Made by a program: the position numbers and the translations under genes
The notes under the pieces: model-generated
The model's database searches: none
Told to the model about the DNA's origin: nothing
What the model saw: only the letters and a program-made list of their open reading frames with translations
In this document: one piece after another, positions 23,757 through 35,500 of the stretch
Layout: every line of letters starts with the position of its first letter
Numbering within the stretch: position 1 is the stretch's first letter
Assembly (NCBI GenBank): GCA_007844125.1
Contig: CM017567.1
Span: 862,604-926,603 of the forward strand
Source of the DNA: Sinonovacula constricta
Taxonomy: Eukaryota; Mollusca; Bivalvia; Cardiida; Solecurtidae
Reading direction: 5' to 3'
DNA length: 64,000 nt

Positions 23757-24425
23757 ATGTTGATGTAATTTACAATTACATTGTTTGTTTGTTTATTAGG
23801 TTTATCGCAATTACATTGTATTGTTTTGACGATAGTACATATAGTTAAATTAGCCACTCAAACCAAGAGCATCATAACCGATTAGGGCGTCCATAAAGAG
23901 CCAAAGTGAATTTGACGTAGCCTTGGTTGATTAAATGTCCTGTACTATTTTTCTCTTCGAATTCCAGTGACGTCATCCACCTTGTTATATCAGCCACCGA
24001 CATCGAGGGGCGTGGCGGAAGATTCCGAGAGTCCAACGATTACGGAAGATAAATTTCCTGCAACATGTGGAGAACTGTTCAAAGTAGTCCACAGTGAAAC
24101 AACATTAAGTACTTAAGGCGACGTATTACAATATTAACCGATTGGCTTTTTAACTGTCTTGGCCTAGAAATAAACATAAACAAAAGCATGTGCGATTAAA
24201 TAGGATGTGATTTAGTACTAGTTCATACTGAATCAAAAACTGCCAGAGTCTAGATTAACTAATGCTGTCATAATCGATACACATGATAAATGAATACATA
24301 TAACATGCTTCGACCTAATTCTAATATGGAACGCCCCTGATCATAGAAGATTTCTAAATCACGCGTACGTCCATCTGACACTTTTATTCACTCTCTTGGG
24401 AAAACAACTACTATATACCAGCACA

Positions 24426-27020
24426 ATGGATTCTTTAATAAATCGCTTTAAGTCAAAGAAGACAAGACATTTGTATGACATCAGCCCGTTCTACTACCAG
24501 TGTTCCTCTCATGCCAACAGCGACTGTATCAGCGCATGTGTGACTTGTGTTGAACTTCTTTGTCAGTCGTGTTTACAAACGCACTGTGAGACAACCGGCA
24601 CCTGTAAGATTATCGATTTTAACAAAGATCGTGTCCACGATGCTTGCGATGTTCTGAAATCATCCATTATTGAAAAAATGAAATGTATGAATCATTCGGT
24701 AAAGAATATATACACAGAAATGGTGAATAAGAAGAAACGAATGCTTCGCAAGAAACACGAAACTGCCCTGGAGATAGAGCTGTTTTTCAACAGGCTGCGA
24801 AGCAGGATTGACCAAAAACTCAAAACCGAGGAACAAACATTATTGGACCGTTTAGAAACAAAGGTTTCAGAGGAAGACGCAACATTGGATGGATGTGTTC
24901 GTCAGTGTAACAACATACTGCAGTCACTGACGCAAAAGAACACTGCCATCGCCATATCTGAAGTGAGAAAACTCGACACTACTCTAGTAAGTCGGTATTT
25001 AAAGTTTGTTCTTCAGACTGGGGAAGATCTAAACCAGATTGAAACCCATCGATCGGACCTTTTGTTGACATTGAACGCCCTTCTTGTCATTCGCTTAAGC
25101 ATCGATTCTGAGACCCAAGAATCTATGTTACATAAACCAGTAGCGGAAGTTGAAGTGATTCATTCATGCTTTGATGATACCAGCATGCTCGATGGACAAA
25201 CCGAACCGTTATTGGTTGACATTGGTGCGCCACCAATTACACCAAACTATGATATACAACAAAAGTCGACAAATACAACCGTGGATCCTGTGTTTGAATA
25301 TCCGTTGAGAGTGCAACTTAGTAACACTGAATGCAGAGCAACTTCACTCTTAGATGAACCGTTGATTGATTTTACAGACATATCACCAGCTCAAGACTGT
25401 CAAGGGCAGCAGAATGGCACGACTGCCCGCAGTTCTCAAACTGCAATTGATAATATGTATGGACATGGTTTGTCACTTATTCTTAACACTGATCAAAACA
25501 CAGTTTCAGGCGAAACAGCCCCAATTCGCAGGGAAGATACAGACACTACAATCGTGCATGGGAATGACACAAATACAAGTGGTAGTATTAGGCTTGATGT
25601 ACATGGCTCCAACGATGCTGCTCTGAATGTAAGTTCTGTAGATACGTTAGAAATTCAGCGAATCGAAAGTACAAACAATCCAGGAGAGCCAATCTATACA
25701 AATATTGACTCTGTTGCTCGACCCATTAGTTCTGCATTTTCGACTAATACACAAGAAGACATAGTACCCACAACCTTTGCATCCCTAGAAGTAACACCAA
25801 CAAACCCCACACAGACACCTGTAGACAATCCCGCATCCCACGCCCATACAAACGATACTTCGGCGCCCGAACATTGTAACGTAGCCTCTTTATATCCAGA
25901 TGAGCCCCCACCGCCATATGCTGCTCACGCTCCCATGAGTCCACTTCCAAGCCCTGAAGAACTACCACCGCCATATTCTGGCCTAGCTCCACCTCCTTAC
26001 TCCCAAACCCCACCGACCGAACACAGACATAGACAAGGAAGACGCCGACTCAGAACGGAGCATAGTCCACCTACATACCGACACATCGAAGGCTCTCGGT
26101 CGTTATCGCCGAATCTTGATTCCAGGCATAGCAGTGGAACACAATCGCTTTTCTCGGATGTTATACAACCAAAAGGTCCATTGGTTGTTTTCTCAAATAG
26201 TGAAATGAACGACCACCGTGCTCCTGGGATAATATCCATGACCGCTCATAATGGCAATTCATTTCTCTTCATTGATCGCTGGAATAAAAAACTTAAATAT
26301 TTCAGTGGAATGGGTATATCAATCGGGGGCCTAATCTTCCGAGAAGAGCCATGGGACATTGCAAAAATACATGACGACATGTATGCCGTTACCGTTCCTA
26401 AATTGAAAACTGTATATAAGATCAGAGCTGAACCTCAAAGTGTATTGACCATAGGAACAATAAACACTTTTCGTCAGTACGCATGTCTGGCTTTTGACAA
26501 AACGAATACACAGCTCATTTGTGGACAAGTTCCGCAATTCGGTGAACCGTTGGTTGAAGGTGTGAGCTTAGATACTGGGTGCATCATGTTCAGCCTGAGA
26601 AAAGACAGTTCCGGACTGGACTTCCTGTCGTATCCGCGGTATGTTAAAGTAATCAACAACGGAAATTGCGTTGTCTGTGATTGGAACCAGAAGTGCCTGA
26701 TTTTCTTTAAGCTGGATGGCACGATGATTTGCTACTATAAGGGAACACGCGATCATCCGCTAAATGAGCCAACTGGCATTGAAGTGGATTCAGAGACTAA
26801 CACTGTGTATGTGATAGATGCAAAGTTTACTGAAGACGGAGGCGCCATCCACGCAGTCACTATGGACGGTGAATGTTCGGCCATTTACGGCGGGCCTGCT
26901 GACTTCCGGGACGCAAGAGCCTTGGCACTGGTCAAGAACAAACTGGCTGTTGGAAGCAAGAATGGAGTGCTAAGTGTGTATATGCCTCGACGTAGGTACA
27001 GAACAAGGCACGAAATATAG
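24426..27020 (+). CDS. RING-less TRIM-like protein: B-box, coiled coil, PPxY region, NHL-like propeller
   Basis: A single open frame of 864 codons. I start it at the ATG at 24426 (acaATGg context); the open frame extends 10 codons upstream only from a TTG. Residues 26-60 form a B-box-like cluster (CSSH, C34, C38, C41, C46, C49, H53). About 85-195 is a Lys/Glu-rich coiled coil. About 225-585 is Ser/Thr/Pro-rich and probably disordered, with four PPxY motifs (tyrosines near 498, 517, 525 and 551). From about 585 to the end, repeated hydrophobic strand patterns (PWDIAKIHDDMYAV, PTGIEVDSETNTVYVIDA) resemble the NHL propeller of TRIM2/3/32-type proteins. There is no RING, so ubiquitin ligase activity would need a partner; PPxY motifs bind WW domains such as those of NEDD4-family ligases. 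A splice-acceptor-like ataccag just before the ATG suggests a 5'UTR intron. Intronless TRIM-like genes are common in bivalves. Confidence 0.9.
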   Translation: MDSLINRFKSKKTRHLYDISPFYYQCSSHANSDCISACVTCVELLCQSCLQTHCETTGTCKIIDFNKDRVHDACDVLKSSIIEKMKCMNHSVKNIYTEMVNKKKRMLRKKHETALEIELFFNRLRSRIDQKLKTEEQTLLDRLETKVSEEDATLDGCVRQCNNILQSLTQKNTAIAISEVRKLDTTLVSRYLKFVLQTGEDLNQIETHRSDLLLTLNALLVIRLSIDSETQESMLHKPVAEVEVIHSCFDDTSMLDGQTEPLLVDIGAPPITPNYDIQQKSTNTTVDPVFEYPLRVQLSNTECRATSLLDEPLIDFTDISPAQDCQGQQNGTTARSSQTAIDNMYGHGLSLILNTDQNTVSGETAPIRREDTDTTIVHGNDTNTSGSIRLDVHGSNDAALNVSSVDTLEIQRIESTNNPGEPIYTNIDSVARPISSAFSTNTQEDIVPTTFASLEVTPTNPTQTPVDNPASHAHTNDTSAPEHCNVASLYPDEPPPPYAAHAPMSPLPSPEELPPPYSGLAPPPYSQTPPTEHRHRQGRRRLRTEHSPPTYRHIEGSRSLSPNLDSRHSSGTQSLFSDVIQPKGPLVVFSNSEMNDHRAPGIISMTAHNGNSFLFIDRWNKKLKYFSGMGISIGGLIFREEPWDIAKIHDDMYAVTVPKLKTVYKIRAEPQSVLTIGTINTFRQYACLAFDKTNTQLICGQVPQFGEPLVEGVSLDTGCIMFSLRKDSSGLDFLSYPRYVKVINNGNCVVCDWNQKCLIFFKLDGTMICYYKGTRDHPLNEPTGIEVDSETNTVYVIDAKFTEDGGAIHAVTMDGECSAIYGGPADFRDARALALVKNKLAVGSKNGVLSVYMPRRRYRTRHEI

Positions 27021-27514
27021 ATTCTGTATAACTGTTTTCTTTGCGGTGATGCATTGGAACTCTTTGTATTTGTAGGTCTGTTGTGTTGACCTATACTATG
27101 TTATATTATCGCATCTATATCAAATAATCGCCAAAAAAAATGTATCTTAGCTCATTGTCTTCGAAACATAATTAACTGTATAGTGCATAAACAAACGAAG
27201 AACAAAGAAAACCAAAAGAGTATTCGCTTCTGTCGTGTTAAAATCTTTTTAGAATGCTAAACATCTGGGTTATCGACCTATATAAAATGTATATTGCCAT
27301 GTTTATAACCCTTAGATCACACGCATACTTCTGCTTTATCGTTTCTTAGTTTGTCGATGCATGGCAACTCAAAAGGAAAAAAAGGACGGTAACTAGCTTT
27401 TATAAGAGAAACAGAATACCAAATGAATACTAAATGTGCATGCCGCTATGGACTAATATGTTCTATATGTGTAGTTTAAAGTTAAAAAAAGGTAATGTCA
27501 ATATTATTTAAGAT

Positions 27515-27530
27515 ATTAAAATAAAGTGGT
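27515..27530 (+). promoter_or_regulatory. Candidate poly(A) signal of the TRIM-like gene
   Basis: AATAAA at about 27520-27525, some 500 bases after the stop codon. Confidence 0.4.
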
Positions 27531-30500
27531 TATAATACATGATTAGCGAACACTAAATGATTTTAATATTTTTCTGTTTACATAATATACTATTTTTTAT
27601 GGAAACCTAATTTTGACATAAAAATTCCGTTACGCTCGTTTAAATCATTTAATTTTATTAATTAAATGAATTATAAAATAAAATTAAAAAATAAGTTAAA
27701 TGTTAATTATTGACGTCCATGTAAACAATGACGTATATTCGAGCGATTAGGTGTACTTTTAGATAAATTAGTTGAATAATGGTGAAATTTAAAAATTCCT
27801 ACAATGCTTTTCATTTCCACAAATTATATTAAATAAAAAAGGTATAATTAACATAATCTTCAATCTGTCTTTCTGTTTCTTTAAAATAATAAGTGATTGA
27901 AAGATTTATAATAAAGTCGCAATGATCTCAAAAACAGTTTTAAATGGTGTGTGGATTAGAAATAATAACACAAAAAAACCTTCTTGGTCGATAAATTTGG
28001 AAGCTGTTAATGTGCTTGCAACTACAAGCAGAAAGAGATATAACACAAAATAAATAAAATACAAACAACCTTCAAAATAACTTATGCTATGATTTCGGCA
28101 GATTTAAACCTGAGCTTATCATTTTTATTTAAGTACGACCTAAAAGCGTATAAATTACTTGTATTTCGGTCAGTACTCTGTGCCATATAATTGTTGTTTT
28201 GAGTTGTTAAAAATTACTTTGTCTAGATTCTTCATAGATATAACACAGGCAGTTATTCTTTTTAATTTGTCCTTGTATCTCCCATTTGATTTCTAAGTAA
28301 ATAATAACAGCTGTTGATGTACATCTTCACACTATCTTTCTTTACCATTTATTGTCTAGCGTTTGATATGTTTTAATGATACTGTTTCATGAGTTTATGA
28401 TACATGTTTAGTAATTACACTTCCTGCACATATTGAAGATGCAAAGCGCAATTTAGTGTTCTTGTGTTTTGATATTTTTATAAAATCATGTTGATTTATT
28501 TTAGATAAACACGTAATCTTAGTATCTGTCTTTCATACACACATTCAAGATGTGATATACCATTAAGTATGGTGTTTTTGATGTTTTAATAGAATAATGC
28601 TTGATGTGTATTTGATGCATACGGATATTCAATACTAGCAATTGTCTTTCATGCACATATTTAAGATGCTATTCATGTTTGTTTTTCATAATCCCATTCT
28701 AATACAATATAGAATGTGTTGCCTAATATGATTGACGTCTTAACATAAATCATTTAACCGATTTTTTTACCGATTTCTTTTTTTACAGAGTGACTATGTC
28801 TTTGAATGAAATAAACCCCAAGAATTATTATTATCATTAGTTATTATTAGTTATATTTATGTTCTAATGATGGATAAATATATTGAAGTTATAAAGTCTT
28901 GCAATATTACTTGTTTTCCCAATATTCTTTACATATACAAGCCACATAACCAAATATATCAATTAATAAATGTTAATAAAATATATAACAAATAGGTAAT
29001 AATTGGTGAAATACAATTAAATACATAAGTTCGTACGTAATAACCAAAGTGAGGAAATTAAATTGTAAAACATTTAGCAGTGCAATTGTTATCAATTAAT
29101 TAAAGCAAGACATACTTTCGAAGATTATGAATTACATGTATACTGCTTCGTCATATAAAATTACATTTGAATATTGAAGAATTGAAAGTCACTGCAAAAT
29201 TTATTAAAAAAAGACAAATAGTCCGGTTCGCAAGAAATAAAGCAAAGCCACTTTAAATGAATATACAAAAGTGTAATAATAATTCACATTAATCAGGCCA
29301 TAATGTGCCCGCGTTGGTACTAATAAGTCATGACAAATAGTTTCCGAGAAACAGAAAAGTAGAAAGATGATAAGCTGCAAAAACTGAACATGAAAGCAAA
29401 CATGACACACACACAGTATGCTCTGGTAGGCCTGGTTCTTTGAATTGTTTTGAAAACTGAATAAAAATCCAAGAAATATCAAAGAAATTTATCATTGGAC
29501 AAGACCATTTGTTCGCATTGTTTGCTTGATTCCAGGCTGTAAAGATTCATTTATAATCAATCAACGGTAGCCGAGAACTAGAGCGGAAAAACTTTGGCTG
29601 CATAGAAACCGACGGACGTGTCTCCAATAAAGCCCCCACATACAAAGTATATACGGTATTATATACAAAGTATTTGGGGTTATTGAACAATTTTTAATAA
29701 AAGTTTATCATATTTACACATAGAACTACAAAACCCTACTTATTTAAACTATTACGCCACTATCAAGCCCAATTAGTATTAGCATTCACATTAAAAGATA
29801 TTAGCAACACTATCCCGCACAAGCAATAACAAAAGCAGTGACTTTGATTTCAGTAACTCTATTGTTTGTAGTCATGTCCATGTATTCATCACAGTTGATT
29901 TGCTTCCTTCTTAGAAAAATGTATAGTGTCATATTCTCCCCACCACTTAACATTTTTCATTAAAATTCTATCTGACGGTCTTGTTACTTTAAGACAGTGA
30001 AACTTGTTTGCTTCTTGAACGAGATTGGTATTCTTAGTAAGTTATACATTTTTAAACTGTTTATTTACTAATCGTCATACTTTTTTAAACCGTTTTATGT
30101 GTTGACCTGTTTTCAATTATAATTTATTTTTTTACCTGATAGTTTTTATATTTTTCTATATTTTACATGCGTTGTTTGGTTTTAACATGATTACGCTCTA
30201 TTCACATTTAACTTTGTATTCGGCGCCGTATGACCTGTTAAGTGTCGGTGTGCAGTAAAACCCAAATAAATAAATAAATAAATATCTGGTGACGTTATGG
30301 TGCATTATGTTTCACGTTTCAGATAAAAGTACGTAACATACAAACAACATGTTACTGCTTAAAATAGCCAACGCGTACCTTGTTTTATAGTATCACAATA
30401 TCTTAATGTTTAATGAGAACAGTTATGACCAAGAAAAGATTCAAATTAAATTTTATACTTGGATACCTTTGGACGAAGAAATGACAGAAACATGCAAAGT

Positions 30501-31095
30501 TTTACGCTCTTAAAAAAGACATCGTGATAAACAAATAGTTTTAGTGGTACGAAAAAAAATATCACCAAAAACCATGAATCTTTTCGTGAAAATTTAAATA
30601 CATGTTCACGAAAACTGGTCATTATCTAGTGGCAAAACTTTGCCACCATAACAGACAATGTGACACCATAACAGACAATGTGACACTAATTTGTTTCCTG
30701 TTTAGTACGAGGCTGTTTCAACATCGCTAAACAAGCTCATTGTTAAGGTCTCTTGTAGATGACAAGGTGTTTCAAGGATAAGGAAATCAGGATAGTTTGT
30801 AAGCAATTTTCTTTTTAAATTTGTTTTCTTATAAGATATTTAATAGCCGTATTAAACAATTATATGTCAAATGGGTGCATACTCGTAAAATCAGTTGCAG
30901 TTTTTATACTTGTATTTCTATTACGTAAGACTGATCGACTGATTAATCCTAACAAGGATTATAAATACATACTGCAAAACTGACCCAACAAAAGTAAACA
31001 ATAATTGAATATTATTATATATGTATTATTTATTTATTAACGTAAACTATATTATATTAACAATATATATTTTACATTTTACATTTACCGCAGCA
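27530..31095. other. AT-rich gene-poor stretch
   Basis: No supported gene. Near 30225-30285 a phrase ending in cagtaaaacccaaataaata with further aaat units looks like the tail of another SINE. At 30635-30685 a short phrase (caccataacagacaatgtga) is duplicated in tandem. Confidence 0.5.
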
Positions 31096-31098
31096 AAA

Positions 31099-31355
31099 CC
31101 GGCCGCAATAGCTCAAGTGGTCGAGCGTTGGCGGCTTGTGGTTCGGGAGTTTGCGGGTTCAAACCCTGGCCGGGTCAAACCAAAGACTTTAAAATTGGTA
31201 GTAGTGGCTTCCCTCCTAACGCTCGGGGCTAAGGGAACAGCATTTCACTTACCTCGTCGGTGTTAGTGTAATGGACCGGCCTTGTTCAGTCCCTGGGCTA
31301 CTCATAAGTGCCCATGTGCTTTAAGGACAGAAATGGCGCTGCACAGTATCGGCAA
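31099..31355 (+). mobile_element. tRNA-derived SINE (family 1)
   Basis: The head has a good A box (ATAGCTCAAGTGGTCGAGCG) and B box (GGGTTCAAACCC), followed by GGCCGGGTCAAACCAAAGAC, TGGTAGTAGTGGC and ACAGAAATGGCGCTGCAC. It matches the inverted copy at 1181-1550. The head is tRNA-like, but no mature tRNA cloverleaf is supported. Confidence 0.88.
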
Positions 31356-31529
31356 AAATGCTGGCAAATCCCAAATCCCGAAACCCCACATCAAAATTCG
31401 CGGGATGCATTAACACAAACTGCATGAACTGAATAATTTACCATTTATAGATCCAAGATCGTGACCAACATGAAAAAAACCCACACTTCATGGTCTTTAT
31501 AATTTAATACCATATACACGAGGTATCTA

Positions 31530-32070
31530 CCTCCTGAAGCTTCGTGGAATATATGGCTACATTTATGGCCCGTAACATGGCATACATTTGAATTTAACAT
31601 TTATATTCATAAGCTCGTGAAATGCATAATCACAAGCTGCATGAGCTGTATAATCTGACGTGGTATATATTTACCATCAACATTTATTACATTATACCTT
31701 GTGGAATGCATAAAAACACAAGCAGCACGATCTGTATTATCTGACGTTGTATATATTTACCATCAACATTTATTTCCTTATACCTTGTGGAATGCATAAA
31801 AACACAAGCAGCACGATCTGTATAACCTGACGTGGTATATATTTACCACCAACATCTACTTCCTTATACCTCGTGGAATGCATAAACACAAGCTACATGA
31901 TCTGTATAATCTAAGGTGGTTTATATTTACTATCAACATTTATATACTTATACTTCGTGGAATGCATAAACAAAACCTCCATGATCTTTATAATCTGATT
32001 TGGAATATATTCAAATTTCAATAGTCATTCAGCTGTCAACATTTATTTCCTTAAACGTGGAAAGCATTAA
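31530..32070. repeat. 84-86-bp tandem repeat upstream of receptor gene A
   Basis: The marker gtggaatgcataaa recurs at 31617 (variant), 31701, 31787, 31873 and 31957. Each unit continues with acaagcagcacgatctgtat, gacgtggtatatatttacca and ccaacatttattt. About six diverged copies end some 120 bases before the start codon of receptor gene A. Confidence 0.88.
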
Positions 32071-32189
32071 TATAAACTGTATAATCTGTATAATTTGATG
32101 TCATATTTTTTAGCATTTACAGAACAATCAACGTATGCATAGAGCTGGTCGCAGGATGATAAATCTAAAGATATAAACAAGGATTAAAC

Positions 32190-32507
32190 ATGTGGTTTAC
32201 CTTTATTTGTCTGGTGGCTTTTCTAGGTATGTAATTCTTTTATATATGTTTTTCTTCGAATCAGATGATCGATGTGGTACATAGGTACATATGATACGAG
32301 TACACTAAACAATTATTTTAACTTAAAGAAACTTTTGTGAAACTTTGTCATAAAATGTCCGGGCCGTATTCGAATCGTTTTTGTGAATAATTTCCTTAAT
32401 CATCTCCATTGCACATAACAAATGAACATATTGAGTTAAAAAATAAACATATTAAGTTAACATAACTAAACAGGGGTCTAACTGTAGAGGCAAATTATCA
32501 TACCTAT

Positions 32508-32594
<87 letters not shown>

Positions 32595-35500
32595 TATCAT
32601 ATCATATCATACCATATCATAACTATCTATCTACCTGTCTGTCTGTCTGTCTGTCTATCTGCTGTCTGTCTGTCTGTCTATCTGCTGTCTGTCTGTCTGT
32701 CTGCATGCCTGCCTGCCTGCCTGCCTGTCTGTCTGTCTGTCTATCTCTGATATATACCTATAATAGCTATAACTATAGCTATATATAACTATATAACTAG
32801 CTATAACTATATAACTATAACTTTGACTATATGTTTTATTTATTTATTCTTATATTTCTATTTCTATTTGTATTTAGTTATGGTTATAGTTATAATTATA
32901 GTTATAATAATTATTGTTTAAAACAGATACTATCACAAATAAACCATACCGGCAAAACATGGTTATATGTATGTACTTTAAAACCATAAAAAGGCACCTG
33001 ATTTTAAATGTTTTATCTTTGATATGTTATTTTCCTTGCCGGGATGGTATCTCACTGCCAGCAAACATCCTCTGTCTTTATAAACATACTTCATGTCCTC
33101 GTACATTTTCAAGTAGTTTTCTATCATTTTGAAAAAAACACACGTTTGATGGAAAAATACACAGTAGCACTAAATATTTGATCGGATAAAGGACTATACT
33201 CTTTAATTGAAATATTTTGTTTCAATCTTTATTTATGTTTGATAAATAGCAGAATCAAATAAGATTTTCTTTTTAATTTTAAAATGTAGCTATATCCTTA
33301 TCTGTGAATTGCAATTGATAAAGTATTTTACATCTTTATGTATATGTTTGATTTGTTATATTTGCATTTTTACGACGAGCTATGAAAAAATTATGTTCCA
33401 TTCTGTTGTTTGTATTCGGACCTCTTTCCTCGCAACCAAAGACACGTCGTTAGTGGTAGTTCTTGATCATATTGTCAAAGTTGTCATCTTAAAAAGTATT
33501 CGTATAAAAAATATATTCTTGCTGGAATAAAAAAAAGTGTTTATATGTTTTGTGGTTTCGTTCCATATATAGGTGATGGATTGCAGACCACTTTTAAAGT
33601 TGTGAGGATTACCTGTCTGTTGTCAGGCTTTACACTTATGAAAGCTGGGATTTTTAACGTCACGTTCTGTTGATTGTCAGTCGTTATTGGCGACGCGCTG
33701 GAGCGCGACGCCTACATTATGGAATGTTCACTAAAATGTGCACATGGGGAATGTTTGCTTTTCGGATTTTCTAAACCTGATCAATAATTCGGTAAACGGT
33801 GCTCTATTTTATGTTTTTATATTTATTTTTGTATGTTTGTGACTTTCATAATAAAAATAAGAAACTGAAAAAACCCATACTACGTTCGAGAAAAATACTA
33901 TCGGAACAATACTTATTTGTGTAATGTGAGGCTGCTGCACATGTGCATTTTCTGCTAGTACACTTTAGTTTTATAGTTAATTATAATATTTTTGCATTTT
34001 TTCTACATATGTAGTATCTTTGAAACCTATTAAATGGTGTCGGGTTTTGCCTTTCTTTGTTTTAAACCATTCTGCGGTCTCAGGAATATAAGTTATACAG
34101 GCTTTTACAAAATATAGTATACTGAAAACATTCAAATAAAAACCGTAACGTTTCAAGCGTCTTTGTTACTTGCTCTCATATTGCTTAAATCTCTTTACAT
34201 CTCCAACCTTTTGCGTCTCCTTTGATGCTTCGCATCAACGACTTTTCTTGTCTTTATTCTTCTTTTCTATATGACTTGTGGTAAGTTGCAGGCTGGAAGA
34301 CTTAAAAGAAAGAAGAGTACTTGACTCCTTATATCATTCCGAAAATAATTTCATCATAAACGGGGCCTGTTACATGTCAAGTCGTTCAGACGTGTGTAGA
34401 TGTATTTATAAATGAGACCAATCGCGGGGTTAGTAGTTCGAACGAACTGAAACTGGATCATGACGAGTAAATGATATACTACTGTGTATCACGTTCAAAC
34501 ATCAGATTGCACTTACTTACTTTCACGGCATTCTAAAATTCAATGTGCAAGGATTTTCTTTTCTTCGGATGGTTTGTTATTAGACAAACATGTACCTTTC
34601 ACTTGAATAGACGTTAGACGGTAACGATTGCTGCTTCGCATCAATGATTTTATGTAAATGCAAACAACCACATTAATCGACTGCTTCATGTTTAACCTTA
34701 TGCTATAAACAAAACAAACATGATAATAAATGTTCACTTAAAAAAACAACTGTAAAAACGAAACAACGCTGTGATCGGTTATTTTCACCACTTCATCTAG
34801 CAGCAAGACGAAATGTTAGAAAAACGTAATAATCCCCAGACGGAATGTCGCCAAATGTGGATTTTCGTCTTGCCACTAAGACGACTCAACGAATAGTAGA
34901 AATCAATAATATGTGTAAGTCATCGACGTTGGCGAATTGTTTCTGTCGTCTGTCAGTTGTGGCCACTTTCGTATCCTCATCTCCCTACTTATCATTTTGT
35001 TTTGTCACATTACGGTTACGCAATGCGTTTTTTTCCGGAGATAAGGCTTATGCTAACTAAAACTTTTAACTATATATAATTGCAAATACAAATCTTTACG
35101 CCGCTGTCGAAAATATTTAAGAACTATTTAAAGTTCTGCACAAGCCCGTACTGGAACGTGACAAGATGAAAAAAAACACAAACGAAAGCATGCAGCAAAA
35201 CAAGAGTTTACCAGAACAAACAGGAGACAGTTGCACTATTCCGATTTTTCAAATTTCAGCATTAAGTATTGTCGACTTCTACTTTCAGTTGTGTTGGCCT
35301 GGTGATGGCGCCATACAAAAGAGACGAAATGGCCTTGAAAGTTAAAAACCAAACAACCCATTTATTACAACCACCATAACCACAAATTGCTACCATATTA
35401 CACCTAACAATGTTATATTCATTTGCATGTTACATTATGCTGTAATTACCAGTGCCTTCATCGAAAACTGACGATGTACTTATTGGCAAATCGGCCACTT

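Noticed and set aside
24396..24425. Ten-codon N-terminal extension of the TRIM-like protein
   Set aside because: It begins with TTG and contains a splice-acceptor-like ataccag just before the ATG at 24426, which has a good start context.
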